A stretch of DNA of 9,106 nucleotides from Puniceicoccales bacterium. Lineage in GTDB: Bacteria; Verrucomicrobiota; Verrucomicrobiia; Opitutales; UBA953. The notes under the pieces were generated by a model. The model made no database searches, was not told the DNA's origin, and saw only the letters and a list, made by a program, of their open reading frames with translations. The stretch spans positions 1 to 9,106 of the forward strand of contig JAITXH010000184.1 in NCBI GenBank assembly GCA_031284845.1. Direction: 5' to 3'. Positions 1 to 6,561 of this stretch are shown here, piece after piece (the stretch's first letter is position 1; every line of letters begins with the position of its first letter). The position numbers and the translations under genes are program-made.

Positions 1-10
1 AAAACAACCT

Positions 11-155
11 TTCTTTAACCACAGATAACTCGGATATTTATGGATATCCGTCGTAATAGGAAGACTCGTTTGGCGAAGATAATTTTCAGTATTTCAATTT
101 TGCAAATCACAAAAGAAAAACATCTTTGGCTCCATGCTATTCATAGATAAAATAA
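11..155. repeat. Intergenic repeat module 1 (AACCAC-type, decayed right end)
   Basis: The left end at 14-35 is a slightly diverged copy of the TTTAACCACGGATAACACGG unit. From 11 to about 124 the sequence is a direct repeat of 320-428: it shares the stretches around GGATATCCGTCG and AAGACTCGTTTGGCGAAGAT with only scattered substitutions and small indels. The inverted right end (ATCCGTGG-TTAAA) seen in modules 2 and 3 is missing here, so this copy looks decayed. AT-rich and with no credible ORF. Whether the unit was mobile is inference. Confidence 0.7.
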
Positions 156-161
156 TCTTTC

Positions 162-302
162 TTTAACCACGGATTACACGAATAGAGGGGATGCCTTGTT
201 TAAATACTAAGTTTTATTTTCAAAAACAGTTAAAATGTTTTCTTTTTCAAAAACTCGATACTGTTTCTGCCATCCTTTTTATCCGTGCAATCCGTGGTTA
301 AA
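162..302. repeat. Intergenic repeat module 2 with inverted AACCACGGAT ends
   Basis: A 141-bp module. The left end at 162-183 reads TTTAACCACGGATTACACG and the right end at 281-302 is its near-perfect reverse complement (ATCCGTGCAATCCGTGG then TTAAA). The interior (184-280) is AT-rich and unlike the interiors of modules 1 and 3, apart from a shared CATCCTTTT-like stretch near the right end. Short non-coding units with inverted ends resemble MITEs or dispersed palindromic repeats. No flanking target duplication could be identified. Confidence 0.7.
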
Positions 303-319
303 AACATGCACTTTAAGAT

Positions 320-464
320 TTCTTTAACCACGGATAACACGGATATTTATGGATATCCGTCGTGATAGGAAGACTCGTTTGGCGAAGATAACTTTTAGTA
401 TTTTAATTTCAGAAATCAAAAAAACATCCTTTTATCCTAAATTATACCTGCAATCCGTGGTTAA
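320..464. repeat. Intergenic repeat module 3 with inverted AACCACGGAT ends
   Basis: The left end at 323-344 (TTTAACCACGGATAACACGG) faces an inverted right end at about 443-464 (CAATCCGTGGTTAAA). The total length of about 142 bp matches module 2. The interior is a close direct repeat of module 1 (11-124). Inside the left half, ACGGATAT and ATATCCGT can pair as a small hairpin across a 6-nt loop. It lies just downstream of the last gene of the minus-strand operon, so it would sit in or near the 3' end of that transcript. Confidence 0.72.
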
Positions 465-481
465 AAAGTATCCCTTATTTT

Positions 482-504
482 AACACGTTTTTAGCGGACG
501 TGTT
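482..504. other. Hairpin abutting the stop codon of the small membrane gene
   Basis: AACACGT at 482-488 and ACGTGTT at 498-504 form a 7-bp perfect stem around a 9-nt loop, directly after the minus-strand stop codon at 505-507. It could help end or stabilise the operon transcript. On the minus strand it is followed by AAAATAAGGG rather than a run of T, so it does not qualify as a classic intrinsic terminator. Confidence 0.35.
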
Positions 505-789
505 TCACTGCCGGAGACTGGGCACTGAACCCAAATCAGGCCGCTGAGGCGTATTCGTGCGCAAATACCAAGCCGCGCCTACGGCCAAAGCACACAGCAC
601 CACAAACAAGATGGTCTCTGCTTCCGAATTTTTGCGTTTCACATGGACATATGTGGTGCCGCCCTCTTCGTAGGCTTCACTCAGCTCGTCGTCACCAATG
701 ATCGCTGAGAGATCGGCAATGTCCTCATCTATGGCAACGGTGTTGTTGCCATTTTTGTCGTTCTTCTTCTCGCTTTGTGTGTCCGGCAT
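505..789 (-). CDS. Small single-pass membrane protein of unknown function
   Basis: A 94-residue protein that I do not recognise. Residues 1-57 are polar and acidic (DEDIADLSAIIGDDE, EAYEEGG), followed by KRK at 51-53. One hydrophobic segment at about 59-76 is flanked by a Pro/Arg-containing tail. The expected topology is a cytoplasmic acidic N-terminus with one membrane anchor. It is the last gene of the ABC operon, 43 bp after the GldG-like gene on the same strand, which suggests a role tied to that complex, but this is inference from position only. The ATG at 789 is the only reasonable start. No Shine-Dalgarno sequence precedes it; the upstream DNA instead carries AACCGTTAACC, which is also found before the permease gene. 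Confidence 0.7.
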   Translation of the reverse strand: MPDTQSEKKNDKNGNNTVAIDEDIADLSAIIGDDELSEAYEEGGTTYVHVKRKNSEAETILFVVLCALAVGAAWYLRTNTPQRPDLGSVPSLRQ

Positions 790-832
790 GAGTGGTGTTG
801 GTTAACGGTTATTGGCTATTGGTCATAACAGG

Positions 833-2389
833 TCAGGTGTTCCGGCGCCAAAAAAACACAAAGCCTCCCAGCAATAATACGCCGCCCGGAAGGAGGGTGA
901 AGAGCCAGGCAACATCGTTTAAATCCGGTCGCGTGGCACGCAGCATGTATTCGGGAAGGGGCCGCGGGGGAATGTTCAGGGACTGGTCGCGATCGAGCAT
1001 CCAGTTCACGGTATTCAAAAGAAAAAAGGCGTTGTCGTTGGCGTCGTTCAAAAGTGAATTGCCCACGATGCTCCCCGAACCGGCGACTAACATCCGCCCG
1101 CCGGGGAACTTGAGATTCATACTTAACCCCGCTGCACGTTCGGCTACGGCGGCTACGCTTACCGGAGCGGGGATGTCGCCTTGTTCGGGATTATACACGT
1201 AGGGGCGCGGGCGCTGATAATTGCGCTCGCCCCAGGATTGGGAAGCATCGCCTTTGGTGAAGACGAGTTCGGTAACTTTTAAGGTCTTGTCCGGGTAGCT
1301 GCCCTGGTCGAAGCGCACGGCGCGGGGGCGTCTCACCGCAAGCACACCGCGCCCGGCGAGAAGGCGCGTCAACTCGTGTCCCCGCCCGTCCACGCGAACC
1401 AGCATATTGCCCTTCACGTCGAGAGATTCTTTGCTGTTGTCCACCGCGAGTGCCTTATCCGCCAGAATGCCCCAATCGAAAAACAGGCGTTCAAGGCGCT
1501 CGTCGTTGTTCTCCAGATTCACAAAAGCGAGCATACGTCCGTTGCGCTCTCGCATGTAGCGGCCCAGCTTTTCGGCCTCGGCTGGGGAAAAGATGGTCAC
1601 GGGCGCGGGAAGAAGCACCATGCTGGCATCGGTCGGCACTTCGTTCACCTTTGTCAAGTCGAGCGAAAGCAAGACGGTGTTTCGCGCCTGCAAATGGGTG
1701 GCAAAGGCGGAAAGTCCGTCCTCGCCGGTATCAGCGGGCGACATCTCGCCATGACCGACGGTGTGATAGACGACTTGGGGCTTTTCGTTGGTCACATTGA
1801 GCAGGGCGCTGATGAGCGCTTCTTCGCCTTTAAAAGCGTCCAGCTCTCCGGATTTGTTCACGCGAAAAACGTCTTCTATGTTGATGATTTTGTAACGTTT
1901 TTTGCAGACGACGACGAGAGCCGTAGTGGCGCTGATCCCGTGGTGGCTGGTGACGAGTTCGGCCCATACGCCTGCGTTTTTCATGCGATCCACACGTTCC
2001 ACAGACAACCAGCCACGGGGCGGCGTGCGCCTGGCGGTGTAGAGGAAGTCGTCGAGCAGGGGTTCCAACTGACCGCGCAGCATTTTGATGTTGCTGACCT
2101 GCTCGTCATGCGTCCAGCCGACTTCGGAGAGGGTGCTGTAGATGCGCACCCACGGCTCCTTTGTATTGGTCTCCTGCGGGGCGCGGCGCGCCATAGCTTC
2201 GAGTTGTTTCTGTGTCTCCAGTGCGAGCGGTTGGCGCCCGCCTTGAAGAATATCCCAGCGGCGGTGGACACTGGACTGCGAGGCGAGAAAGTTCAGCGAG
2301 AGCACCAATGAAATGGCCAGCACGACCTGAAGGAAGCGGTTAAATCCGTTCCAGCGCCGCGCCGTTTTAAAATCATCGAAGGAAGCCAT
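833..2389 (-). CDS. GldG-like ABC transporter auxiliary protein
   Basis: A 518-residue protein of the GldG / ABC-transporter auxiliary type (the family with an uncharacterised periplasmic domain). A transmembrane segment at about 18-36 is followed by a large soluble region, and a second one at about 493-514 precedes a short WRRN tail. Seen in the soluble part: a predicted beta-rich segment around 78-120 (WVRIYSTLSEVGW), the family-like TVGHGEMSP at 210-218, a hydrophobic strand SMVLLPAP at 256-263 and, near the end, VAGSGSIVGNSLLN followed by NAFFLLNTVNWML at 453-465. That ending resembles the GldG region describing a status and checks on opened subunits in this family. In Bacteroidota GldG works with GldA and GldF in an ABC complex linked to gliding; here the substrate is unknown. 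It starts 15 bp after the permease gene. A single-polypeptide N- and C-terminal anchor is the usual layout for the family. Confidence 0.85.
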   Translation of the reverse strand: MASFDDFKTARRWNGFNRFLQVVLAISLVLSLNFLASQSSVHRRWDILQGGRQPLALETQKQLEAMARRAPQETNTKEPWVRIYSTLSEVGWTHDEQVSNIKMLRGQLEPLLDDFLYTARRTPPRGWLSVERVDRMKNAGVWAELVTSHHGISATTALVVVCKKRYKIINIEDVFRVNKSGELDAFKGEEALISALLNVTNEKPQVVYHTVGHGEMSPADTGEDGLSAFATHLQARNTVLLSLDLTKVNEVPTDASMVLLPAPVTIFSPAEAEKLGRYMRERNGRMLAFVNLENNDERLERLFFDWGILADKALAVDNSKESLDVKGNMLVRVDGRGHELTRLLAGRGVLAVRRPRAVRFDQGSYPDKTLKVTELVFTKGDASQSWGERNYQRPRPYVYNPEQGDIPAPVSVAAVAERAAGLSMNLKFPGGRMLVAGSGSIVGNSLLNDANDNAFFLLNTVNWMLDRDQSLNIPPRPLPEYMLRATRPDLNDVAWLFTLLPGGVLLLGGFVFFWRRNT

Positions 2390-2404
2390 GGAGAAACAGT
2401 GGCG

Positions 2405-3169
2405 TCACGCCTTGGATTGGATGGTGAGCGAGGTCAGACCCAGTGCGAGCATGGCTCCGGTGCCGAAGAGGAATATCGTGCGCGTGTCCACTATGCCCCG
2501 CAGAAACAAACCGAGGTGCTGGTAAGTGTGGAGATAATCGGCGTATTGCTGGACGCGTGCCTCCCAGGAATCCACTCCGGGCGGGATCTGCTGGAGGAGC
2601 CAGCCAAAGAGGATGACGAGGAAGAGTGCGCAAAAGGTGAGCATCGCGGCAACCAGCATACTGCGCGTGAGGCTGCTCGCGAGCATGCCGACTGCGAGAT
2701 AGAGGGCACCGCTCACGGCGACAAAGGAGTAGCCGCCGAGCAGTGAGGGCAAGGAGAGCAGGCGCGGGTCGCCGTAGAGATCGTTGAGATACCACCAGGC
2801 CATGCAGGGGAATAAGAGCGCGAGTGCGCACATGACGAGATACATGACGTAGATGGCGGCAAACTTCGCATACACTACTTGGACAGGATGCACGGGGGTG
2901 GAAAACAAAGCACCGAGTGTGCCCATGCGGCGCTCTTCGGCAAAACTGCGCATCGTGAGGAGGGGGACGACGACGATGAGCGCGGGGGGAAACCACTTGA
3001 ACCAGCCTTGCACGGGGGTGTAATCCAGCGGCAATTCGGTGGCTTCGCGGAGTGCCTGCCAGTAGAGAAAACCCATCAACGCAAGGAAAAGCGCCGACGC
3101 AATGTAGGTCGGCGCCGCAATGGCGAGCGACTTCAATTCGTGTAAAAATAATATCCTGAGCGTGCGCAT
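2405..3169 (-). CDS. ABC-2 type permease (GldF-like)
   Basis: A 254-residue integral membrane protein with about six hydrophobic segments (roughly 20-38, 58-74, 100-124, 144-166, 170-193 and 230-248), which is normal for ABC-2 permeases. The signature stretch PLLTMRSFAEERRMGTLGAL at 69-88, between the second and third segments, is the conserved MR-F-EER-GT motif of GldF/NatB-like permeases and probably contacts the ATPase. It begins 8 bp after the ATPase stop codon and is followed 15 bp later by the GldG-like gene, so translation is probably coupled. It should form the membrane channel of the complex; the substrate cannot be read from sequence. The start ATG at 3169 fits the first amphipathic helix (LRILFLHELKSL). 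Confidence 0.9.
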   Translation of the reverse strand: MRTLRILFLHELKSLAIAAPTYIASALFLALMGFLYWQALREATELPLDYTPVQGWFKWFPPALIVVVPLLTMRSFAEERRMGTLGALFSTPVHPVQVVYAKFAAIYVMYLVMCALALLFPCMAWWYLNDLYGDPRLLSLPSLLGGYSFVAVSGALYLAVGMLASSLTRSMLVAAMLTFCALFLVILFGWLLQQIPPGVDSWEARVQQYADYLHTYQHLGLFLRGIVDTRTIFLFGTGAMLALGLTSLTIQSKA

Positions 3170-3177
3170 GTAGCGGG

Positions 3178-4212
3178 TTAACGGTTCCCCTGGTTGACGG
3201 GATGATTCGGCGGCGTGGTGCCGTCGGCAGCTACGATTTCCCAGCTTCGTCGTGTGGCCGCAATGAAAATATCCTCAAGGCTGGGGCGGAGGCTATGCAG
3301 CTCGCGCACCCGCCCGGCACAGACGGGCCATATCCGTTGGAGCAAGCCGGAGGCGAGGTGTGAATCTTCGGGGAGCGTGATAACGTAGTGCCGATAGCCT
3401 TCGCCGGCATCGCCTTTGTCCGCCACACGCACTCTGGGTTCCCAGGGCAGGAGGGCGTTATTCAGCGCCTCGATCCCGATGCCGGCCTCAAGTGAAATAG
3501 AAGAATCGGGGATGAATTCGCGCCGCAGCGAGTCGGCGGTGCCGCTTGCCACGATACGCCCCTGATTAATGATGATGACGCGATCGCATACTTGCTCTAT
3601 CTCCGGCAGTATGTGGCTGGAAATGAGAACAGCCATTTTACCGCGCAACTCTCTTATCAAACGCCGGATGCCGAGTATCTGATGCGGATCGAGGCCGATA
3701 GTAGGCTCGTCGAGGATGACGACATCGGGATCGCCGAGAATGGCGTCGGCGATGCCCACCCGCTGCCGGAACCCTTTGGAGAGGGTGCCGATGAGGCGGC
3801 GGCGCGTCTTGCGCACCAGATCGCAAGCTTCCATCACGGCGTCAACACGGGCGGTGACTTTGCGCCACGGGACACCCTTGAGCTTGGCGCGCCACCGGAG
3901 ATATTCGGTCACGCGCAAGTCTTCGGGCAAAGGATTGTTTTCGGGCATGTAGCCGAGGTGGCGTTTCGCAGCTTCGGGGCGCCAGGCTACCGGGATGCCG
4001 TTGATGCGTGCGATACCCGACGTGGCGGCCATGAGGCCGGCGATAATGCGCATGGTCGTGCTCTTGCCAGCCCCGTTGGGACCGAGAAAGCCGACGACTT
4101 CGCCACGCCCGACACGCAGATTGACGCCCTCAATGGCAGTCATTGAGCCGTAGCGCTTGCAGAGGTTTTCCACCTCAATGGCCGGCGCGTTATCGGTGGA
4201 ATCGTGAGTCAT
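3178..4212 (-). CDS. ABC transporter ATP-binding protein (GldA-like)
   Basis: A 344-residue nucleotide-binding subunit with all core motifs intact: Walker A GPNGAGKST at 44-52, a Q-loop region GYMPENNPLPEDLRVTEYL at 87-105 with E/N where many ABC proteins carry Q, signature LSKGFRQR at 144-151, Walker B VVILDEP at 164-170 with the catalytic E169, and the H-loop histidine H200 in ISSHIL. The LSKGF signature and the PE-N-PL stretch are typical of the GldA / ABC-2 exporter branch. A C-terminal extension of about 110 residues, ending around the LRPSLEDIFI motif (308-317), is also usual there. It powers the permease encoded 8 bp downstream. It lies 30 bp after the TPR-like gene. No Shine-Dalgarno sequence is visible before the ATG. 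Confidence 0.95.
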   Translation of the reverse strand: MTHDSTDNAPAIEVENLCKRYGSMTAIEGVNLRVGRGEVVGFLGPNGAGKSTTMRIIAGLMAATSGIARINGIPVAWRPEAAKRHLGYMPENNPLPEDLRVTEYLRWRAKLKGVPWRKVTARVDAVMEACDLVRKTRRRLIGTLSKGFRQRVGIADAILGDPDVVILDEPTIGLDPHQILGIRRLIRELRGKMAVLISSHILPEIEQVCDRVIIINQGRIVASGTADSLRREFIPDSSISLEAGIGIEALNNALLPWEPRVRVADKGDAGEGYRHYVITLPEDSHLASGLLQRIWPVCAGRVRELHSLRPSLEDIFIAATRRSWEIVAADGTTPPNHPVNQGNR

Positions 4213-4242
4213 ACGTCAGCGGAGCGCTTTGGCCGCACGGCC

Positions 4243-5001
4243 TCATTCGGCTGGCCGCGTTGGAGTATTGCCGTCTGCGGGCGGGAGCGGGTCGGAGGGG
4301 TTGGCGCGAAGTTCGGGGAGGAGCGCGATCAAGTCGCGCTTGTTGAGCACCCAGATGTTACCGGGGCTGATACTGCGGTCGAGCGTGTCGAGCCATCTGC
4401 GGGCGCTCTCCCAGTCTTTCTTTTCGATGGAGAGCAAGGCGAGGGTGTGGAGCGCCTGCCCGCGGAATGCCTCGGGATAGGCCGTGGTGCGGGACAACTC
4501 TGTCAACACGGCGATGCCGCCATCGCGGTCGTCGCTGCGCAACTTGGAAAATGCGAGACCGAGGATGGCCCGTGCGCCAAAGGAAGCGTGGGCCTTGTCC
4601 GTGGGCGTGAAGTTGTCGCGGGCGAGCGCGTAAGCTGCGGCGGCTTCCGCATATTTTTTATCTTTGAAGTATTGGTCGGCCACATCGAGTGCGGCGACGC
4701 CTGCAAGCGCCTCCCCAGCGCGGGCGCGGGCAAAGGCCAGCTTGGCCTCGGGCGAATCAGCGGTGCCCAGATATTCAGCTTGCAGAGCGGAGAGCCTGTA
4801 GTCGGCCAGCGCGTGCCAGCCTATGCCACCGAGTGCGGCGGCGATAAGGAGGAAGATGACGCCGAGGATGGCAATTTTGTTGCGCAACCAAAACAACCAC
4901 ATGCGATCTTCTAAATCGGGTTGTCCGAAATCTTGGTCAACGAGCACGAGGTTGCGGTCGTCGCCCTTGCGCGGGTCTTGTTGTTTAGTATTTTTTGGCA
5001 T
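4243..5001 (-). CDS. Membrane-anchored tetratricopeptide-like protein (YfgM-type)
   Basis: A 252-residue protein with a charged N-terminus of about 40 residues, one transmembrane segment at about 43-63 (KIAILGVIFLLIAAALGGIG) and a helical C-terminal region. Helical pairs rich in Ala, Leu and Tyr resemble tetratricopeptide repeats: roughly 85-130 (DQYFKDKKYAEAAAAYALAR), 137-170 and 180-210 (ALLSIEKKDWESARRWLDTL). The layout matches the YfgM / TPR-like family, which in other bacteria assists protein folding or envelope assembly; that function is known for the family, not shown here. The C-terminus is Pro-rich. It is the first gene of the minus-strand operon, 30 bp before the ATPase gene, so it may scaffold the ABC complex. 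The substrate is unknown. Confidence 0.75.
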   Translation of the reverse strand: MPKNTKQQDPRKGDDRNLVLVDQDFGQPDLEDRMWLFWLRNKIAILGVIFLLIAAALGGIGWHALADYRLSALQAEYLGTADSPEAKLAFARARAGEALAGVAALDVADQYFKDKKYAEAAAAYALARDNFTPTDKAHASFGARAILGLAFSKLRSDDRDGGIAVLTELSRTTAYPEAFRGQALHTLALLSIEKKDWESARRWLDTLDRSISPGNIWVLNKRDLIALLPELRANPSDPLPPADGNTPTRPAE

Positions 5002-5175
5002 GACGCTGAGAGACGTGAAAAGAAAACGGAGGAGTTGTGGTCAATGCACACCGCAAGTCAAAATAAGAAATGGAGTAAGCTGAAAATCGGTTCCGCAGGA
5101 GGATGGGGCAAGGAGTGGCGAGAGGCGGGATACGAGCGGAAAAAGGCACGGGCGAAAGCAGCCCGCCATGGACAA

Positions 5176-5206
5176 TGCCCCAAAGTGGAAGCGGCGTCTC
5201 GCCGCT
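5176..5206. repeat. Hairpin repeat, copy 1
   Basis: The 31-bp unit contains AGCGGCG (5190-5196), a TCT loop and CGCCGCT (5200-5206), a perfect 7-bp stem with a 3-nt loop, preceded by TGCCCCAAAGTGGA. It matches copy 2 (5248-5278) with one substitution, offset by 72 bp. The same motif style (GTGGAAGCGGCGTCTCGCCGC) is familiar to me as a dispersed repeat in Opitutae-like genomes. No T-run follows on either strand, so it is not an obvious terminator. Confidence 0.8.
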
Positions 5207-5247
5207 GTGCCCCCCCCGCCGCAAGCTGCTTTTCCTTGCAACGGTAT

Positions 5248-5278
5248 TGCCCCAAGGTGGAAGCGGCGTCTCGCCGCT
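5248..5278. repeat. Hairpin repeat, copy 2
   Basis: Second copy of the 31-bp unit, with AGCGGCG at 5262-5268 and CGCCGCT at 5272-5278. It begins 30 bp downstream of the infA stop codon on the minus strand, so an infA transcript would carry this strong stem in its 3' region. It may protect or end that transcript, though no T-run follows. The adjoining GGTATTGCC (5243-5251) recurs at about 5314-5322, near the end of infA. Confidence 0.8.
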
Positions 5279-5308
5279 TATTGGCCGAACCTCCGCCTGC
5301 CCTCTGCC

Positions 5309-5605
5309 TCAGCGGTATTGCCGCGGGTAACCGCCGCTATTGCCGGACGGGCGAAGCGAGGTGGAGCGGAACGAGGAGGACTCGCCGTTACGCATGCGGT
5401 AGGTAATGCGCGCCTGGGTGATATCGGAGGGGTTCATTTCCAGTTTCACCAAATCGCCGGGGAAAATTTTAATAAAGTTTTTGCGTAACTTCCCGGAAAT
5501 ACGCCCGAGCACGATGTGCTTGTTTGGTAGTTCCACTCGGAACATGGTTCCTGGCAGGACTTGGATTATCCGGCCTTCAATTTCAATGAGGTGTTCTTCT
5601 GGCAT
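5309..5605 (-). CDS. infA: Translation initiation factor IF-1 with extended C-terminus
   Basis: Single-domain S1/OB-fold IF-1, which binds the 30S A site during initiation. The chosen start ATG at 5605 gives 98 residues beginning MPEEHLIEIEGRIIQVLPGT, which aligns with the start of known IF-1. Core hallmarks are LPGTMFRVEL (17-26), GRISGKLRKNFIKIFPGD (34-51) and a final ITQARITYR (62-70). Typical IF-1 is about 72 residues; here about 27 more follow, rich in Ser, Arg, Gly and Pro. A GTG at 5644, with GAGG 8 nt before it, would add MFLFFSFITSQSR; IF-1 homology argues against it, but this is the only Shine-Dalgarno-like signal nearby. Monocistronic by position. Confidence 0.93.
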   Translation of the reverse strand: MPEEHLIEIEGRIIQVLPGTMFRVELPNKHIVLGRISGKLRKNFIKIFPGDLVKLEMNPSDITQARITYRMRNGESSSFRSTSLRPSGNSGGYPRQYR

Positions 5606-5745
5606 GCGCGATTGTGATGTGATGAAGCTAAAAAAGAGGAACACAACGTTTTCCTCAAGCGAAACGAGTCAAGCAGTAAAACAGAAAAACGCCTCGATGC
5701 TTTTCTTATTCCTTATCCCCCGATTATTTCTTTTATTCTGCCTCC
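5606..5745. promoter_or_regulatory. Divergent intergenic region (infA / phosphatase promoters)
   Basis: These 140 bp separate the divergent starts of infA (minus) and the phosphatase gene (plus), so promoters for both should lie here. On the minus strand TTGACT (plus positions 5667-5672) resembles a -35 box, but the position 17 bp downstream does not offer a clear TATAAT. The plus-strand side is T-rich (about 5699-5739). Assigning exact promoters from sequence alone is not justified. Confidence 0.4.
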
Positions 5746-6561
5746 ATGCCTGCAGAACTTGAAAAGCGCATTGCCACCGCCGGACGCATCTTGTTGGAGC
5801 AGTCCGCTTATTTCACACAACACTTCGGCAAAGTGGAAAGCCACTGGAAGGCCGACAGCAGCCGCGTCACCGAGGCTGACTTGACCTTGTCACGCAATAT
5901 ACTCAGCTCGCTGAGGGCGCTCTATCCCGACGACGACTCCGTCTCGGAAGAAGAATTGCCATCCATCGAGGAAGGTCCGCGCACATTGAGAAAACGCTTC
6001 TGTTGGGTGCTCGACCCCATAGACGGCACGAATAACTACGCACTCGGATTGCCGCTGTGCGGTATCTTGCTGGCGCTGCTGGAAGACGGCTTGCCTGCTT
6101 ATGGCTGGACTTACGACCCACTCGGGAAACGCCTCGTCGAGGGTGGCCCCGGGCATGGCTTGCGAGTCAACGGCGTGCGTGTCCCGGCCCCGCCGCAACC
6201 GGCATCGCTGGACAGGCACGCCTTTGTGACACTGCACTTCCCTCAATCCGCCGAGAACCTGCGCCGCCTCGCCCCCTTGCTCAGCCACAGCACCGGGCGT
6301 TGTCTGGGCAGTGCTGCGCTGCACTTTGTCTATAATGTGCTGGGCGTCGTGGACGGCAGCTTTTGCCACAGTGGGAAAGTCTGGGATATCGCCGCCGGAC
6401 ATGCGCAACTGGCCGCTGTGGGGCGGAGGATGATTTTTCTGGAAACTGACCCTTTCCCCTTGCACGCCCTGCTGCCAAAACCGCCCAACCTGCCCAATCT
6501 CGCCGGCACGGAGGCCTTTCTGCGTTTCACTCTGCCGCTGTTTGAAAAAACTGCGCACTGA
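5746..6561 (+). CDS. Inositol monophosphatase family protein
   Basis: A 271-residue, probably cytoplasmic, Mg2+-dependent phosphatase of the IMPase / FBPase-like superfamily. Visible metal- and substrate-site residues are T42-E43-A44-D45 (the T-x-x-D element), the acidic pair in SEEEL (68-71), D90-P-I-D93-G-T95-N-N (the signature DPIDGTNN), a G-SAALHFVYNVLGVVDG stretch at 188-204 and W213-D214-IAAGHAQL near the end, where D214 is the second-site aspartate of the family. All key residues are present and the length is normal. The substrate (inositol phosphate, 3'-phosphoadenosine phosphate, histidinol phosphate or a sugar phosphate) cannot be fixed from sequence. It is divergent from infA and convergent with the discoidin-like gene. 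The ATG at 5746 gives the expected N-terminal helix; it is preceded by CTGCCTCC, not a Shine-Dalgarno sequence. Confidence 0.93.
   Translation: MPAELEKRIATAGRILLEQSAYFTQHFGKVESHWKADSSRVTEADLTLSRNILSSLRALYPDDDSVSEEELPSIEEGPRTLRKRFCWVLDPIDGTNNYALGLPLCGILLALLEDGLPAYGWTYDPLGKRLVEGGPGHGLRVNGVRVPAPPQPASLDRHAFVTLHFPQSAENLRRLAPLLSHSTGRCLGSAALHFVYNVLGVVDGSFCHSGKVWDIAAGHAQLAAVGRRMIFLETDPFPLHALLPKPPNLPNLAGTEAFLRFTLPLFEKTAH

Larger units (their letters stand above)
5002..5308. other. Spacer between infA and the ABC operon
   Basis: No credible gene lies in these 307 bp. Short plus-strand ORFs read across it encode Ser/Gly-rich, Pro-rich peptides produced by the repeats below and have no coding look. The spacer contains two copies of a hairpin repeat and a G/A-rich segment (about 5098-5165). 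A promoter for the operon that starts at 5001 would be expected here, read on the minus strand, but I could not pick a convincing -35/-10 pair. Confidence 0.6.

Noticed and set aside
1..480. CRISPR array
   Set aside because: The repeats are about 140-bp modules with inverted ends and lack regular short repeats with unique spacers of constant length; no cas gene is present.
1376..2311. Plus-strand open frame of 311 codons
   Set aside because: It lies wholly opposite the GldG-like gene, whose domains and operon position are well supported. Its translation (His- and Gly-rich, no fold-like pattern) looks like an antisense shadow.
4204..4914. Plus-strand open frame of 236 codons opposite the TPR-like gene
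   Set aside because: A shadow of a gene with a clear membrane anchor and helical repeats; no coding signal of its own.
5103..5488. Short plus-strand frames through the infA-operon spacer
   Set aside because: Their peptides repeat GSGVSPL or WKRRLAA because they are read from the hairpin repeat copies; no protein-like sequence.
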